The notes: generated from the sequence alone by a model not told the origin. Counted from the stretch's first letter, positions 10,590 to 37,607 are shown. The stretch is 64,000 nucleotides of DNA from Leptasterias polaris (GCA_037783415.1 JAZGTN010000037.1:5690501-5754500); one strand, 5' to 3'. Numbers and translations: made by a program.

Positions 10590-13500
10590 TCAGTCCCCAT
10601 CAACTTCCTCCTCATCGCTGAAGTAGGAACTCTGCTTCACTTTGAGCTTCTTTGAGGGAGGTCCTGAAAACATTGAAGAGGATGATGAGGGAATCTCATC
10701 ATAGGCTCCTCGCGCCACAGTGTCTCTGTAAACCTCTTCCTCTACTTTCGCCCTCTATAAGAAGCGGAGAAAAAAAATACAAGTTAGAAACTAATTTTCA
10801 ACAGGCCATGTTGTACAAAGTTTATGATTATATTGTTATCAAACACACATTTACATATAAATATCTTTCTCCTAGTATACTGTTCAAAAGGTCAAGACCA
10901 CACCGGTTCTCAGAACCAACACAAAAGAGTTTTATACACTGTTTACTAACTATAATTTTACTTATGAATATTTCAAACTGATAATCTTAACCTGAAATCT
11001 GAATAAGTTCATCAGAAGAACAAACAACAAATATAAAATCATTTCTGTTTTTATATTTTCTAACAACAGTAAAAACAGGCTCTGTAAAATATCCACAGCA
11101 TACTTCTAATGTACAAATGTGTTGAGTTTGAAATAAAATAAAAGACTTAATAATTGAAAGAGCAATTGATTATCCAATTCTTGATTACACAGTCACGACA
11201 GTGTTATTCTTCTCCTATCTTTCCCCTAAAAAAACCATCAACAAATGGATACAGTTTCACTTTCATATAAATACTACAGTGACGTCCTTGATATGAGGGT
11301 CCAATTCTGGGTTGGAACAATTTCTGATCTCCAAAATTTAAATCTTGCCAGTAAGAAGTTACTTATCTCACCTGATTAACATTCCATGGCAGCATATATT
11401 TTTTGGGGATGGGTTTTGTACATTAGACATTGTTCATAAATCCATCATTTTTGTGAAATAATTCAAGTCTTAACGTAAAAGGTTTTTGATTTGATGTATC
11501 TCTGAAGCATGCCTGTCGTGCATACGCATACACTTATGTTATTAGGCGCAGGGCATTCATTTGAGTTGAGAGTGTACTGCGACATGCGTTATGGCACCCT
11601 CGCAAATACAACCATAATAGGTTTCTGTGATAGAGTGTGATGAAAGTTTGCAAAAATTGTTTGAGTACTGAATTATTTCACGAAAATGAAAGATTAATGA
11701 GGAATATCTGTCGTCCAAAACCCACCTCCAAAAAATGTATGCAGCCATGGAATGTTAATCCAGTGTGTGATAACTAGCTTCTAACAGGTAAGATTTGAAT
11801 CATGGAGCTCTGAAAATGGACCCTCATATCTAGGACTATGTATCTGTGTACCACACAGAAATAGAGTCCGACATAGGGCTAAGGACTTACAAACTAGCCC
11901 GACTAAAAATGACCATCACTGTGGCTCACTAGGGAAATGCAATGACTGAAAGTATTAACTGAGTTAATGTCCAGCTTAGATAAAACAAAACATTCTTCAA
12001 CCCCAATGGGTGGGTATAGAACATAGACTTTGTTTATCATTCATTACTGATCATGTACAGTTTCTTTAAGTTCAAAATTTCTGACCTGAAAGCTGATGGC
12101 TGCTCCAAGGCTCTCTAGTGCTGGATCCTCTCCCTCAGATTCCTCTTCCCTGGGGGGAAACAAGTCAAAAGTTAAATAGGGGAGGAGATGGAGGAAAAGG
12201 CTACAGATGAAGATAGGGAAAAGGAGGGAAAAGCTTACTCTGAATCTTTGTACTCCTCTATCTCATCCTCCTGTTTCCTCTTTTTCTTCTCTTTCTTCTT
12301 GGGCGGTTCCCTGTCTCCGAGGGAGTTCTTTGGGCAGCTGTAACTCATGTGACCAAACTCCTGCATGTTTTAAAAAGGACGACTAACTTTGAACAGTCTG
12401 ACTTTATGAATTTTTGTATTTACCTTACCATGGGTGCTTTTAGATGGAGTGTAGATCCTACAACTGACATTGTTTGCGATACACAAATCAGTTCTGAGTC
12501 AAAGTATTTCCATTTTTTCTACTGCGTTCTTTAAATTGTTCAGTTATTGTTGCCCGCTCGTAGAAAGGATCAGCGCTCTAAATTCCTTAGTTCTTTCAGT
12601 TCACGGAAAGTTGGTTAAGCAGCCCAGTCCGTCTTAAGTTGTTTTGATAGAGTTTTAACTATTGCAATGGTTGATACCATCCAATTCTGGAATGACAATG
12701 TTCAGTTGATAGCTATCCATCTGACTATGTTTGTTGCGTTACAAGGAGCAGGCATATTATGTATGGCCTGGTCTGAATCAATCCACTTCAGCTATGGCTA
12801 CGGCATTTGGCCGCAGCGACAAAGTTGAAGAATTGCAAATTTCAGTGGTTTGTATAAGTGTGACGTAATTCCACTGTAAGCCACGCCCACTTCACACAGA
12901 CTGGCTTCACTGATTACAAGAAGCCCACAGGAGCTGTATTGAGCTAGTTTTTCTTTGATGATTTATGCAGGAAATGGTTAACAAACGGACTTGAATGTTA
13001 CATTCATTATTCTCAGACCAAGGTCTTCTCAGGATTATAGTTTTTGAGCGATGAAAGGGGTGATTTTTGTTAAAGTACACACAAACGTATGCCCAGTGAT
13101 ATAACCATAGGGGAGTGTTGGGGGGAGGGCAAGGATAGGGGCGGCAGAACCCTTTCCCCCTTCCCCAAATGATTTTTTTGTAATGGTTCGTTAAATGTAA
13201 TGGCCCCTTAATTGCCCGCGCTTGCCCCCCCAAAAAAAAATAATAATAATGAAACTGTCTGGTTACGCCACTGCCTATGCCAGCTTTGGAGCCAGAAGTA
13301 GAGAAAACTTTGGTCATGCAACAGATACCTACGTGTGTGACTCATTGGTCCATCAAAGGATAGCCAATTGATGCTGAAGCCGTCCCATTTGAACATGGCC
13401 TAGAATGGTCCTATCCAAATGATAGAGACTATACTTGCGTTTCCAGGGCTTGAATTTGGGGAGAAAATCCACGCAACCGCAGGGCTTGTAGCAGAAACTA

Positions 13501-16500
13501 TTTACTGGACCAAACATTTTTGTACAAGACCAGATTCAAAATGAGAAGAAAAAAACTTGCTGACACAGTTTGACATGCATCAGACTTCTTATGAATATGA
13601 ACTGAGACAAGTAAGAGAAGATTTCTATCTCATTGTGTCCGAATGATATTACGTGCACTTACGTGATTACTCATAGAAAGGTCATTTATCAGACCCAAAG
13701 TCAACATTTGAACATAATTTGTTTCTGTATTCAATTAAAAAACACAGGACCGTCGGACTTGTAAAGTCATAAGTTTACTGGCCTGACACTAAAATCACTG
13801 GCCTCGGGCCTGTGTAAAATTTCGAAGCCCCGGTTTCAAAGTGAGACAACTGAGGCTACAACAGAACACACATGGAACATCTTGACAATATAATGTTTTT
13901 ACTCACACCACATTCATAGCATCTTGTTTTGTCTGGATAATTCTTCTTTTTGATGAATTCTGTAGCTCGTCCATTGTCCGTTGCTATAGCTACCTTCCAC
14001 TTTCTTCCAAACAGCTACAATAAATATAAAACAAAACATCTTAGTTTTACTCCAGGCAGTGAATAACAGATGATATTAATACTTTTGATTGGCAAATTAC
14101 TGAATCAAAAACCTGTTGATTACATGCAATAGTTTGACATGGTTACATGTACCATCATTAAATAAAGCTTTTATTATTATTATAATAGCAAAAAAACTAT
14201 TCCACTGACTGACTGGTACTTTGTTTTGTCAGAGAACCTTCAAAGGCTTGTTTAACCCTCCAACTGTCTGACCATTAAATGTCATCTATTGAACGATAAG
14301 CTATGCAGCCTGCAAGTGCAAACCTGACGATTCACTTTTTAAAAGGGCATGAGCACCAAGGTGTTTTCTCATTGATAAAGGGCATCTCTATGTGGAAGTT
14401 GTACATTTGTATAGACCCCTTGCATATGACATCACACGCTAAAAAAGCGCCCTCACTGAGGCCAAAAAGCGCCCTCACTGAGGTCAAAGGAGGCAGATGA
14501 TTGGACGATAGGTGTTCTTTGTGCGTAAAATAGTGTGCGTGACCTCAGGGCCCATTTAGCGTTCCGCGTTATGCAAGGGGTCTATTGAAACATTCAAGGG
14601 GCACCAAGGGAATGGCCAGGGGCAACGGAGACAATAGCCTTCGTTGCCTCCGTGAAGTATCAGCTCACTTACAAGCAGGCACTTCCATTAGCTCCATGTC
14701 AAGTGAAATCTGTCATGTGCTTGTCATGATAAAAGAGGTGAAAGGCAAACAAAACAAACCAAAATCATCTCCAGACTACCCATGTTATGGTTTCAGGGAA
14801 AAAAAGATGGTGTAATTTTACCAACCAAATAATCTTGTTTACAACTGGCTCAAACTTGGAGAATAATCAACAAGACCACAAGGCTTGAAGATCTTTTATT
14901 GTTTTACTGGACCAAATCAAAATGAGTAAAAATTTATCTACACAGATACATGTAAGCATCTTTACAATAAATTTTGTTTTTTTAAATAAGTGGCAAGAGA
15001 AAATAAATCCTTATTGTTTTCTCAGTTAAGTATATACTACAATACTCAACAGAATTGGACATTAATCAGAATCAAAGTCAACATTTGAATGGCACAGATC
15101 TTTCTAAACTGTGATGTATTATTATTATTTAATTGATAAAAACAAGACCACCTAACATGTCCGCCCTGATTATACTGGCCAAATGCGAAAATCACTGACT
15201 TTTGGCTTCCAGTCCAGCATGTCCAGGGTATATTTCAAGTCCTTATTATATTATACTGACCTCTCTTCCATTTAGACTCTTGATTGCCTTGTAACAGGAA
15301 TCTTTTTGAAGAAATAAAACAAATGCCACGCCTGTACTCCTCCTGGTTTCTTTGTCCTTAGCAATGGTCACCCTGCGACAGGTGGGAGCAAATCAAAGTT
15401 ATTTGTAAGTGGAATGCATGGGTTCATAATACACAAATAGGTGTTTGTTGTCCTTTACTTGGGAAAAAGGATTGTTAACTAAATACCTGCAATTAGTCTG
15501 CAATTACTGTACCAATTATTACTAATTAGTTGTCATCACACAAGAATGACTTTAAAATTCAAGTAAGCTGTACAAAAAGAACCACAATTCTAGTTTTTAT
15601 TTTGTAATGAAGATACATAAAAAACACTGTTCTTTAAATGAAGGACATTAAAACAACAACAACAACAACAGTAGACAAAACTCAATTCAATAAAAATTCA
15701 ATTGATTAATTCATATTATGTCTATAACTATTATAATTCACAAATTATATCAATCCTAAAAATTAAACCAAATGCTAACTTTACTATAATATAATTGTTA
15801 CAGAAATATATACAACAGATAATAAAATATGTAGAATTTTGGTGTACAAAGAAAAGTTAAGTAGTTTGTTTTATGTTGATGGTGCTCTACCAACTGGGCT
15901 AAGTCAATTAATACCCTAGTTGGGAGGTGGGGGGAGGGTGCCAGAACTAAGAAGTCATACAACCATTTGCTGTCAGGTCCAGGGATTATTTCATTTCCTT
16001 TTTTCATTTCATTTCATTTATTCTGGTTGTGAAGCCAAGGACTCTCAGAAAAGCAAACTTAATCACTGTACTAGCCAAGAAGCCCGTGGAGAGAAGACAA
16101 TGAAGGAAGGTTTCAGTTTCAGAAGTGGGAGGAAAACCGCAGAGAATTATTCTAGGGAAACCCATGCAGTCAGGTATGGACTGAAAACCTAATCCACAAA
16201 TTCCACATAACGCCCCTGTGGGATTCGAACCAGGGTCCTAGAGGTGGAAGGTGAGGAAAGATACCACAACATGTATGCCAACCTGACCACCCACATCGTG
16301 CTCAGGTTACAGTCCAACATGGAAACTTGGTAATAAAGTGGCATTGTAACAAAATACTTTGTAATGTTACTGATTCATGCATACAGTGTTAATTAACATT
16401 AGGTACTGTACTTACTTCACTACTTTGCCATATTTTTCAAAGATCTGGAATAAAAAGGAACCAAAGACAAACTTGTTAACCAACAACCAAAACGCAAAAG

Positions 16501-17566
16501 GAAAAGGTGATTAGAAGTGCCAAAACTAAGAAAACATTGAAATAAAATACTCTACCCCAAATAACCCCCGATAGAAATTTAAATCAAAGGCAACGAAACA
16601 GTTTTTGTGGAAGACTTTCAGTTTTTATGCTTTACTTTTAGTTAATGCACAAAACGACCTTTTGCTACTTTGACTAGATGAGTGCGACTATATAGATTCA
16701 TGCAGTAAGATTTAGTAATTCAACATTGTTCCTATTTTCAAATAGTTAGTACTACAACAACTGTACTACAGTACATTTTTGTAGGCCCCTAAAGATTTAA
16801 GCACTGCACTTCGGATGACATAATCATATAGGCCTATATTCGCCAAAGTTTTCTGGACTGGCCAGCCACGGTGGACTGTTTATTACAACTGGAACAACTT
16901 TAATTAGCGCCCTCAATATGCCTCAATATTTTGCTGGAAGCTGGACGGATTACATGAATATCCACCTGGGTGGGCTGGACGTTCCTGTATAGGGGCCTAT
17001 GATGGCATACCAAGAATGGACAGGCTGCCACCATTGTTTATTATTGTATTTGGCTCACTGGGAGGCAAGTCCGAGTGTTCCAAGATTCCAGCATACTAAA
17101 CAATGGCAGATTAATGGCAATGGCATGATGTCTTTAACGAACAAGGTTTTGCAAATCTCATTATATTCATAATTTTTTCACAAGACAACATCAAATCCGG
17201 TTCTTATTTAAATTTTGTTGACTTTCCTTTGTCAAGTCAGGGTTTCATTGTTGTTCAGTTTAATACATCAGTATTCTACATTAACTAACGTAACAGCACA
17301 TATATTAGTAGTAGTACAGTAGACTAGTCATATAAATTACTGAAACACAACACACAAGTTCTTCCATCCACCATTGTTTGTCATTTGTATTGGCGGCTAT
17401 TGCATTCAGAATACCAAAATAGCGTTACTGGTAAAGGACAATAGTAACGAACGAAAGCAAACAATGTTTTATCTTCACTTACTTTATGCAGATCGTTGTT
17501 TGTCAGTGAAAATGGCAGATTAGAGACATAACAAGTTGTCTTACTTGGTGCAAGTCCTCCACTCAT
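10590..17566 (-). CDS. ZCRB1: U11/U12-31K zinc-finger CCHC and RRM protein
   Basis: Seven minus-strand exons join in phase: 17483-17566, 16416-16444, 15261-15372, 13907-14014, 12239-12360, 12086-12149 and 10590-10754. They give about 227 residues, against about 217 in vertebrates. The start reads [11 protein letters not shown], followed by the RNP2 motif CYVSNL. Exon 3 carries the RNP1-like STGVAFVLF. Exons 4 and 5 together build one CCHC knuckle, [15 protein letters not shown] (C-x2-C-x4-H-x4-C). A Lys/Glu-rich segment and a C-terminal SSYFSDEEE motif follow. The family protein is a component of the U11/U12 di-snRNP of the minor spliceosome. All introns here are GT-AG. Introns host several dispersed repeats (11295-11835, 13441-13840, 14411-14585, 14878-15240, 15995-16300). 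Confidence 0.95.
11295..11835. mobile_element. long foldback element with GATATGAGGGTCCA ends
   Basis: The left arm (GATATGAGGGTCCA, then AAATCTTGCC, ATTAACATTCCATGGCAGCAT and TTTTGGGGATGGGTTTTG) is mirrored in inverted order by the right arm (CAAAACCCACC, ATGCAGCCATGGAATGTTAAT, GGTAAGATTT, TGGACCCTCATATC). The arms are about 130-150 bp, diverged, around a 250 bp centre. It lies in the last ZCRB1 intron. Confidence 0.75.
13441..13840. repeat. dispersed repeat, GGGCTTGAATTTGGGGAGAA family, copy 1
   Basis: Shares long phrases in order with 53368-53740: TTGGGGAGAAAATCCAC, ACAAGACCAGATTCAAAATG, CAGACCCAAAGTCAACA, GTCATAAGTTTACTGGCC. A more diverged copy is at 14878-15240. No coding capacity or termini were recognised. 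Confidence 0.75.
14411..14585. mobile_element. MITE with ATAGACCCCTTGCATA termini
   Basis: Perfect 15-16 bp inverted ends (ATAGACCCCTTGCATA and TATGCAAGGGGTCTAT) bound 175 bp. The interior has a direct duplication of AAAAAGCGCCCTCACTGAGG. It splits a copy of the GGGGCACCAAGG repeat family in a ZCRB1 intron. Confidence 0.8.
14878..15240. repeat. dispersed repeat, GGGCTTGAATTTGGGGAGAA family, copy 3 (diverged)
   Basis: Shares TTACTGGACCAAA, TCAAAATGAG, AATCAAAGTCAACATTTGAA and a closing TACTGGCC...ATCACTG with copies at 13441 and 53368, with many substitutions. Confidence 0.5.
15995..16300 (-). mobile_element. tRNA-derived SINE with GGTTCGAATCC B box
   Basis: On the minus strand a perfect B box (GGTTCGAATCC, complement at about 16210-16222) is followed by about 200 bp of unique body. 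It ends in AAATGAAATG repeats (about 15995-16020), the usual short-repeat tail of a SINE. It lies inside a ZCRB1 intron. Confidence 0.65.
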
Positions 17567-18710
17567 TTTAATGCAAATAATGGCAAAGTTTAGTTATAAC
17601 GGAATCTAATTAACGGACACTCAACTTCACCTTGAATACTTTTTGGTAACTGTGTCGTCGATCGTGTGCACTTTACCTATTTTTTTTTTGCAGACGACTT
17701 TTACTAGAAGTAGCTTGGACTTTTTAATTCAATAGAGGGCGCTATCAATGTTTTCATTGTGGAGCAAAATTCTGAAGAAATTATAGTTGTGACAAACTTT
17801 ACATCTTTACAAAAAGAAACAAATAACAAATTATTCAGTAAATTATAGAACTGAACATCTTCAGCATTTATTATTCAGTTTTTAAGAAATACATACAAAT
17901 GTTAACACATGATTGGAGAAAATATCAATTGTTTTGCTCATCTTTCTCGTCAGTTAATGAAATAATATTTTAACAAAATTAACAAAAATAATAAAAATAA
18001 AGGGTACATTCCAATTTCAAAAAAGTACCGGCTTGTAACCTGTTGTGACCCCTTTATTTAAAAGAAATTTAAGAAGTGAATAACCCAACAATTGGTACCT
18101 TCCAGACACTGGAATTTCCGTGACAGGCTACAAATTAAAGTGCACCCATGGTCTGAAAATGAAATAACTAAATTTATTTACAATTAGTTTTATGTGGCAA
18201 CCAGATGGTTCAGAAAAGAAATTAAACAGTGGTAAGATAAGTCTTAACATAAATTAAACAGTGTACTCTTGGCTGCCCTTATATAAATTTTCATTCAAAT
18301 ATAAATGTCAAAGTTACAGTTTATTGACTTAAAGTCTTTTCTCCACTCTGCTAAGTCACACTCAGCAGCAAGCAGTATTAGTATAATGTGCTTACTTTTT
18401 TTTCCCACAACTTTGGAAGTAAATAATATTGGCATCAGCTAGACAATGTGGTAAAATATGTTCAAAAATTCAGGCACAATCTAATGTTTCCCGCTAAGTG
18501 GTGCGCCCACACACCCACTCAGTCGAGGAAAAAAGTGGTTTAGGAGTTGAGGTCACAGGTACACGGGTAATGTCTTTCAAAGAAAATGTGACATCACGTC
18601 GAACCAAAATTTCAGCAAAACAGAATGTGAGTGCTACCCCAACAGGGCTTCCTGTTTGTTTAGGGTTTTAGGCCAAAGGTAAATAATACTTGTCCAAGTC
18701 TCTTTTCTTG
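17567..18710. other. ZCRB1 5' flank
   Basis: AT-rich and noncoding. The ZCRB1 promoter is expected in the first few hundred bases. No core motif can be claimed with confidence. Confidence 0.35.
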
Positions 18711-18711
18711 A

Positions 18712-19078
18712 TAATAATAATAATAATAATAATAACTAGTTCTTATATAGCGCATTTTACAATAACGTATCAATGCGCTTTACATTAGTGCCCTGCATGG
18801 TCATTGGGCCAATAACATTCCTTTAATCTTTCTCAGCTCCCTGGGGAGTATACAACCCTGGGCTGCCGTGGCGCTCCGAAGGCTTTTTCAAACAAACACA
18901 AAATCAACCTCTACCCTTGCCGGTACCCATTTATACCCCTGGGTGAAGAGAAGCAATTATAGCAAAGTGTCTTGCTCCAAGGACACAAGCGTCATGACCG
19001 GGACTCGAACCCACACCCCGATGACTAAGCCACCAGAACTTGAATCCGATGCTCTTAACCACTCGACCATAACACGCT
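18712..19078 (-). mobile_element. tRNA-Leu(CAA)-derived SINE, best copy
   Basis: Read on the minus strand: a head like tRNA-Leu (GGTCGAGTGGTTAAGAGC A box; GATTCAAGTTC anticodon region with CAA; GGGTTCGAGTCCC B box), a shared body (GTCTTGCT, GCAATTATAGC..., GGGTACAAATGGGTACC-like), then CGCTATATAAGAACTAG and an (ATT)n tail at 18712-18735. Related copies are at 29678-30096, 50026-50340, 47745-47905 (partial) and 1625-1846. Confidence 0.8.
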
Positions 19079-19283
19079 ACAAGTTAATACAAATTTGAGG
19101 AATGATTATCATGGAAACAGTTTGATGAAATTGCAGAGTTACGTCTTGAATCAGGACAAGATGGCAAAGGCTAGGTCTACATCGTCTATATAGGGATGGA
19201 CAGCCATAGCTGTAGCCAACAATTTAGAAACAGCCTTAGCTTCAACTTATAAGTATGGTGATACAGCCACAGCTGCTGTCGAC

Positions 19284-19507
19284 AATAGACCCTTCCCACG
19301 AAATATGTAAATTGCACATCGCGCGTGCGCACTAACATTTTGGTTGGCAAAAAATGTGGACCAACGTGCCTGTTTGTATGGGGCTAATGGTCGCGTGACG
19401 CAGACGCGTTTCTGCGTCTGCTTAGTGCACACCTCTATGGCATTTGCCAACCAATAGTGTTTGTTATGCGTGAATGTAATTAGCATATTTCATGGAAAGG
19501 GTCTATT
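19284..19507. mobile_element. MITE with AATAGACCCTTCC termini
   Basis: AATAGACCCTTCCCACGAAATATG on the left pairs with CATATTTCATGGAAAGGGTCTATT on the right (about 22 of 24 positions). The element is 224 bp with a GC-richer interior and no ORF of note. The ends resemble those of the 14411-14585 element. Confidence 0.75.
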
Positions 19508-21206
19508 CAGCCATTAGCCTGAGTTTATCACACCCACTACAAACATTTCTATGAACTGTAATTGTTTGGCTATCTATCAAGCTGTGTAATGTCATTCAAT
19601 GGTGAAGCCAACACACATTAACCTTTAAGGCATGCATTCATTTGCAATACCAATTAATACACGTCTACCATTTTCTATGGAACATCCAATACTTATTGCA
19701 GTGTAAACAGAACTTGTGCAGTTTTCTCTTAAAGCAATCGTTCACATTTGACATGCCATGAACAACATTTGTTGAAGTAAACTTCTCAAGACTGTTTGTT
19801 TCTTATCTGTGCACATAGCTTAAGCACAGAGCAAGGGGTTTAAGATAGCCTTTAGTTAGGTGCTAGTGGCAATCTGAATCGTATACATCATGCACAGCCG
19901 AACCACTCATGTTCACTTTGGAAGCGCTGTGCGTGATGTATAATCATCCGAATTGAGAGCACGCCTTGAATAAAGGCTAAGTTTAAGGTCGCTTAAAGTC
20001 ACTTGTGAATGACTTCTTTTGTAAAGATAATGTCAGGTTCTGCAAACTTTCCATTAAAAAGTGCTTTGATAATAATTACAAGAATACTCGTTTGAAATTT
20101 GATAAACTGATAATAAAAACCAGACCTGTAACTACAAATTTGTAATACATTAGCCATGAGATATAGATTGAATCCAGGATGAGATTTGATGAATGTGAAA
20201 GTTCCTGAAAAATAGCTTGCTGGCCTGGGTTACCCCTTATTCTAGACCCGGAACTTCCCAGATGTTATGATTCCGGAGGTTTAAAAAATATATGAGTCAC
20301 AAGCAATACAAAACTACCGGTACACGCTTGGACACAATGTAAACAAAAATTCTCCCTTTTGTGACTGCTTTACTATTTCAAAAAAAATTAGAAGGCTCAA
20401 GAAGATGTACAGAAAATCCTAAAATTTGGAAAAACTCCTTGAGAAATCTCACTCCCACTAAATAAAGGGTTGACTTTTGTGTGTGTTTTTTTCCAAAGTC
20501 TTAAGGGAAAAAAACTTATTTGAATACTAATTATATTAATAATGAGAACGAAGTCTCAAGTGGTGTCTACCAAAGGGGATCATAGTGCTTAAACAGCACT
20601 AAATAGTGCCCACAGGACCCAAGTTACAAAAAACCAAAACAATTTCATTCTTTCGCTGTTCCCGAGTTGTACTTTTCAGGTCTAAATATCTGTACAATAA
20701 TTTACAAAGAAATGTGTAAGTACAAGGAATTCTCTTGCCTAAAGTAAAACATAATGCAGCCGTCTCATTTTTGCCACATGATGTAACCCAATGAGTCTGG
20801 AGAACAATGAGTTAATATCCGTGCATCAGTTAAGAGACAACTTTCTGAACATGTGCATGCCCAGTTTATTTTTTTTGCGCATGTACAGCGAAGCCATATC
20901 ACGTGACAAGTGTGCATGGCAAAAAGTTGCCATACAGATACTGTCATGTAGATCAACCAGTCAAACAACGTACACAATTTCAACAGCGCATTAATTTGCC
21001 ATACATGTGTCATGTGGTATTGATGCACTGAATCCCCAGCAGGACACATACTCCTAGTCTAGCTCAGCATTCACCTTCTATGAAGCAAACTGAAATTGAA
21101 ATAGTCTGCCCCCAATTTTGTAGATAATAAGCATTGCTGTGTCATTGTTGCACACATGAAACAAGACTCATATGAAAGCATCATTACAAAAGTCTCCAGT
21201 CAAGGT
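19508..21206. other. ZCRB1-RTCB intergenic DNA
   Basis: Noncoding. The part just before 21207 is the RTCB 3' UTR and flank. It contains one copy of a dispersed repeat (20150-20470). Confidence 0.4.
20150..20470. repeat. dispersed repeat pair, copy 1
   Basis: Shares an ordered series of phrases with 22985-23265: AAAATAGCTTG(C/G)TGGCCTGGGTT, GAACTTCCCAGATGTTAT, CAGGAGGTTTA, ACAAAACTAC, TTCTCCCTTT and GTGGCTG. The two copies are diverged but collinear. Confidence 0.65.
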
Positions 21207-35208
<14,002 letters not shown>

Positions 35209-35467
35209 CTTTTCCAGTTATCACCTTGTGTTGCTTCTTTTGAGTTATTAATCTGTAAATGTTATCAACTACACCGTTACTTTAAGATCATGTAATAATG
35301 TAATATTTTAGTCTTCACCTGGAGCTAAGAATTACACCAGAGTAGGTATTGCACAACAGCATGAAATACAAAATATGTAAACAGACCCTGTAAGTGTAAC
35401 TGTGGTAGCCATAGCAGTGGGTGTTGTGATGAGTGTGTCATGCTTTAGGCTTATTTGCTTTATTCAG

Positions 35468-35516
35468 TAGACCCAGTAACTGGGGCGCTGTACTCGATCC
35501 CCAGTTACTGGGTCTA
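35468..35516. mobile_element. 49-bp foldback with GACCCAGTAACTGGG ends
   Basis: TAGACCCAGTAACTGGGGCG on the left and CCCCAGTTACTGGGTCTA on the right, with TGTACTCGAT between. It is the minimal form of the 4230-4390 element and shares the GCGCTGTACTC word next to the end. Confidence 0.8.
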
Positions 35517-35888
35517 GGTATTCAGCACTTTCTCCCATACAAACAAAACTAATTCGGCTCCGAAGACTAGTCACATCTAGGGTCTAGCCTACATATAGTT
35601 TGTAAATAGCCCCATAGCAATAAGTGAGTGATGACTTTGTAACATCTTTTGGCTACAAACAAGGCTGGCATACACTTGTGTCTTATTTGAATTTCAAGTA
35701 TTTTAATCCCAATTCTATCATTTCACCATTCAAAAGTCAAACGCCATCAATTATAAAACAGATCAGAAAAAGACCACATCTTGAATTTAGGTGAATCCAT
35801 TCTTATGATTGAAATAACACTCAGTCACAGACTAACACTGTAACACTAGTAACAGAAGGAAGAAAATATGTTTTATTTAGCTAGCTGT

Positions 35889-35922
35889 AGTAGTACTAGT
35901 ACTAGTACTAGTACTAGTTAGT
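35889..35922. repeat. (GTACTA)n microsatellite
   Basis: Several consecutive AGTACT units, self-complementary on both strands. Confidence 0.85.
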
Positions 35923-36881
35923 AGTAGGTTTGGTGTCAGTTCTCGGCGGACAATTAATGAGCTAGACTACTAATACTAGAGCTGTGTTTATTGAAGAAAT
36001 TAATATAAGTTTGATGGTTTGACTTAGTTGTTCTTTAATCTTTGCCCCCAATTAAAATTTACCAAATAAAAGAGGAAGTTGTAACATTGTACTGTAGTTT
36101 TGTTTCTGTTTGTTGTTAAAATTAAATGTTAGTGATTGTGATGCGATATGAATGATTATGATTATGAATGATTGATAGGATCGGTTACCCTATTATCGCG
36201 GTAGTTATCGCTTTTTTGTATCCAAATAAAAAAATATTACCAACCTGTGTAAAGTGTCCTGTTATTATCATTGCTGAAGTATTACTTTCCACTATGAGCT
36301 AAACAAAATATATCGTTTGTCTGATTTAATTCATCAACGACGTCTCTGAAAGTGAGCATGCGCGTGGTGCGATTCTGAAGGAGAGCCTCATATCATCGCG
36401 GCATCATGCTGACACTGTGACATATACGGTAAAGGATATTGAGGGCGCACTTCTTCACAGCGGCAACAAGTGGTATTTTACGAAAAAAACACCTTGTTTT
36501 AACTCCGTACTTCTGTGCACAACTTCGAGAGTGTGACACGTCCAATGACAAAAATTCAAATTGCAAAAGTGAAAATTGGGGCTAGCACTTTGAATTTGCG
36601 TCAACAAAATGAACTTTGCAATAAAGTGTGAAAAGATTAGGGGTACGTGGTCAACGGAAATTCAACGAAACTTTCCAGGAGACGATACATTTTTTCTCGG
36701 AAGTCCACAAAATAGTTGTCGGGGCCTTAGTTACCGGTTCACTAACTTATTGAAAGTCGTCGCTTGAGGGCGTATTGAAAAAAAAAATTTGAATTTCTGG
36801 TACCGCGGTATTACGAGACCCGCGGTAATATGAGGTCCGACTATACTTTTAACTTTATGTTGATACTGATACCAGTGTTGT

Positions 36882-37072
36882 AGGTCTCGAGACCTGGTCT
36901 CGGTCTCGAGACCGTCTCGAGACCTTTTTTTGGTGTCTCGGTCTCGGTCTCGGTCTCGGACTGCAAAAGTCTCGGTCTCGGAAGGGCTGGTCTCGGTCTC
37001 GGAAGAACTGGTCTCGGTCTCGGTCTCGGCTGCTAATGTCTCGGTCTCGACCCTCGAGACCCCTCGAGACCA
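36882..37072. repeat. GGTCTC hexamer array 1
   Basis: Dozens of GGTCTC units, often GGTCTCGGTCTCGG, with inserts such as ACTGCAAAAGTCTCGG and GGAAGGGCTGGTC shared with array 2 at 38112-38289. It forms artefactual Arg-Asp / Glu-Thr repeat ORFs in all frames. Confidence 0.9.
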
Positions 37073-37399
37073 CAGCAAATAATGCTTTTCATACACATGA
37101 ATTACGTCGTCTTGGCCTAGAGCCATGTTGCTTTGTTGATAAATACCGCCGTCCAAGTTTCTCACACGCGTACGCTGACATTGCAATGCGCTGCTTTAAG
37201 TCTTCATTCAAAACACGCACCACCAGTGTTCTCCACACATGGGTTTTGCCGCCCTCCCAAAGTTTAAGGCCGCCCTGCCAAAGAATTGGCCGCGCTGCCA
37301 AAAAAATGACAAACGGACTATTTTTAGCCTGCAATTAATACGATCAAACGAGTAGCCGATGAGCCATGCCCGACTTCCAAACCGCAGCATTGGAATTGC

Positions 37400-37607
37400 G
37401 ATCGTTATTTTAGTTTACCAACGTTAAAACACGATGCACACAACCACATGGTTCTGACTGCTGAGTATCCACAGCACGTGCATCGGCCCGGGCCCCACAA
37501 CGTGAGTCCATGCATATAGCTCATAGACAATAGCCAGAGTCCAAAGTCCAAGCTAACCAACATTCCGCACGCTGTGATTGGCCGTTGATAATTACCATAT
37601 TCATAAG
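37400..37607. repeat. dispersed repeat pair, copy 2
   Basis: Collinear with 33395-33595 in the same orientation (TGACTGCTGAGTATCCACAG, CATCGGCCCGGGCCCCACAA, GTGATTGGCCGTTGATAATT). Confidence 0.8.

Larger units (their letters stand above)
35209..36880. other. RTCB upstream noncoding region
   Basis: The region between the RTCB start and the GGTCTC array. It holds the short foldback at 35468-35516 and the (AGTACT)n-type tract at 35889-35922. The RTCB promoter is expected near 35210-35600; no core element is claimed. Confidence 0.4.
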
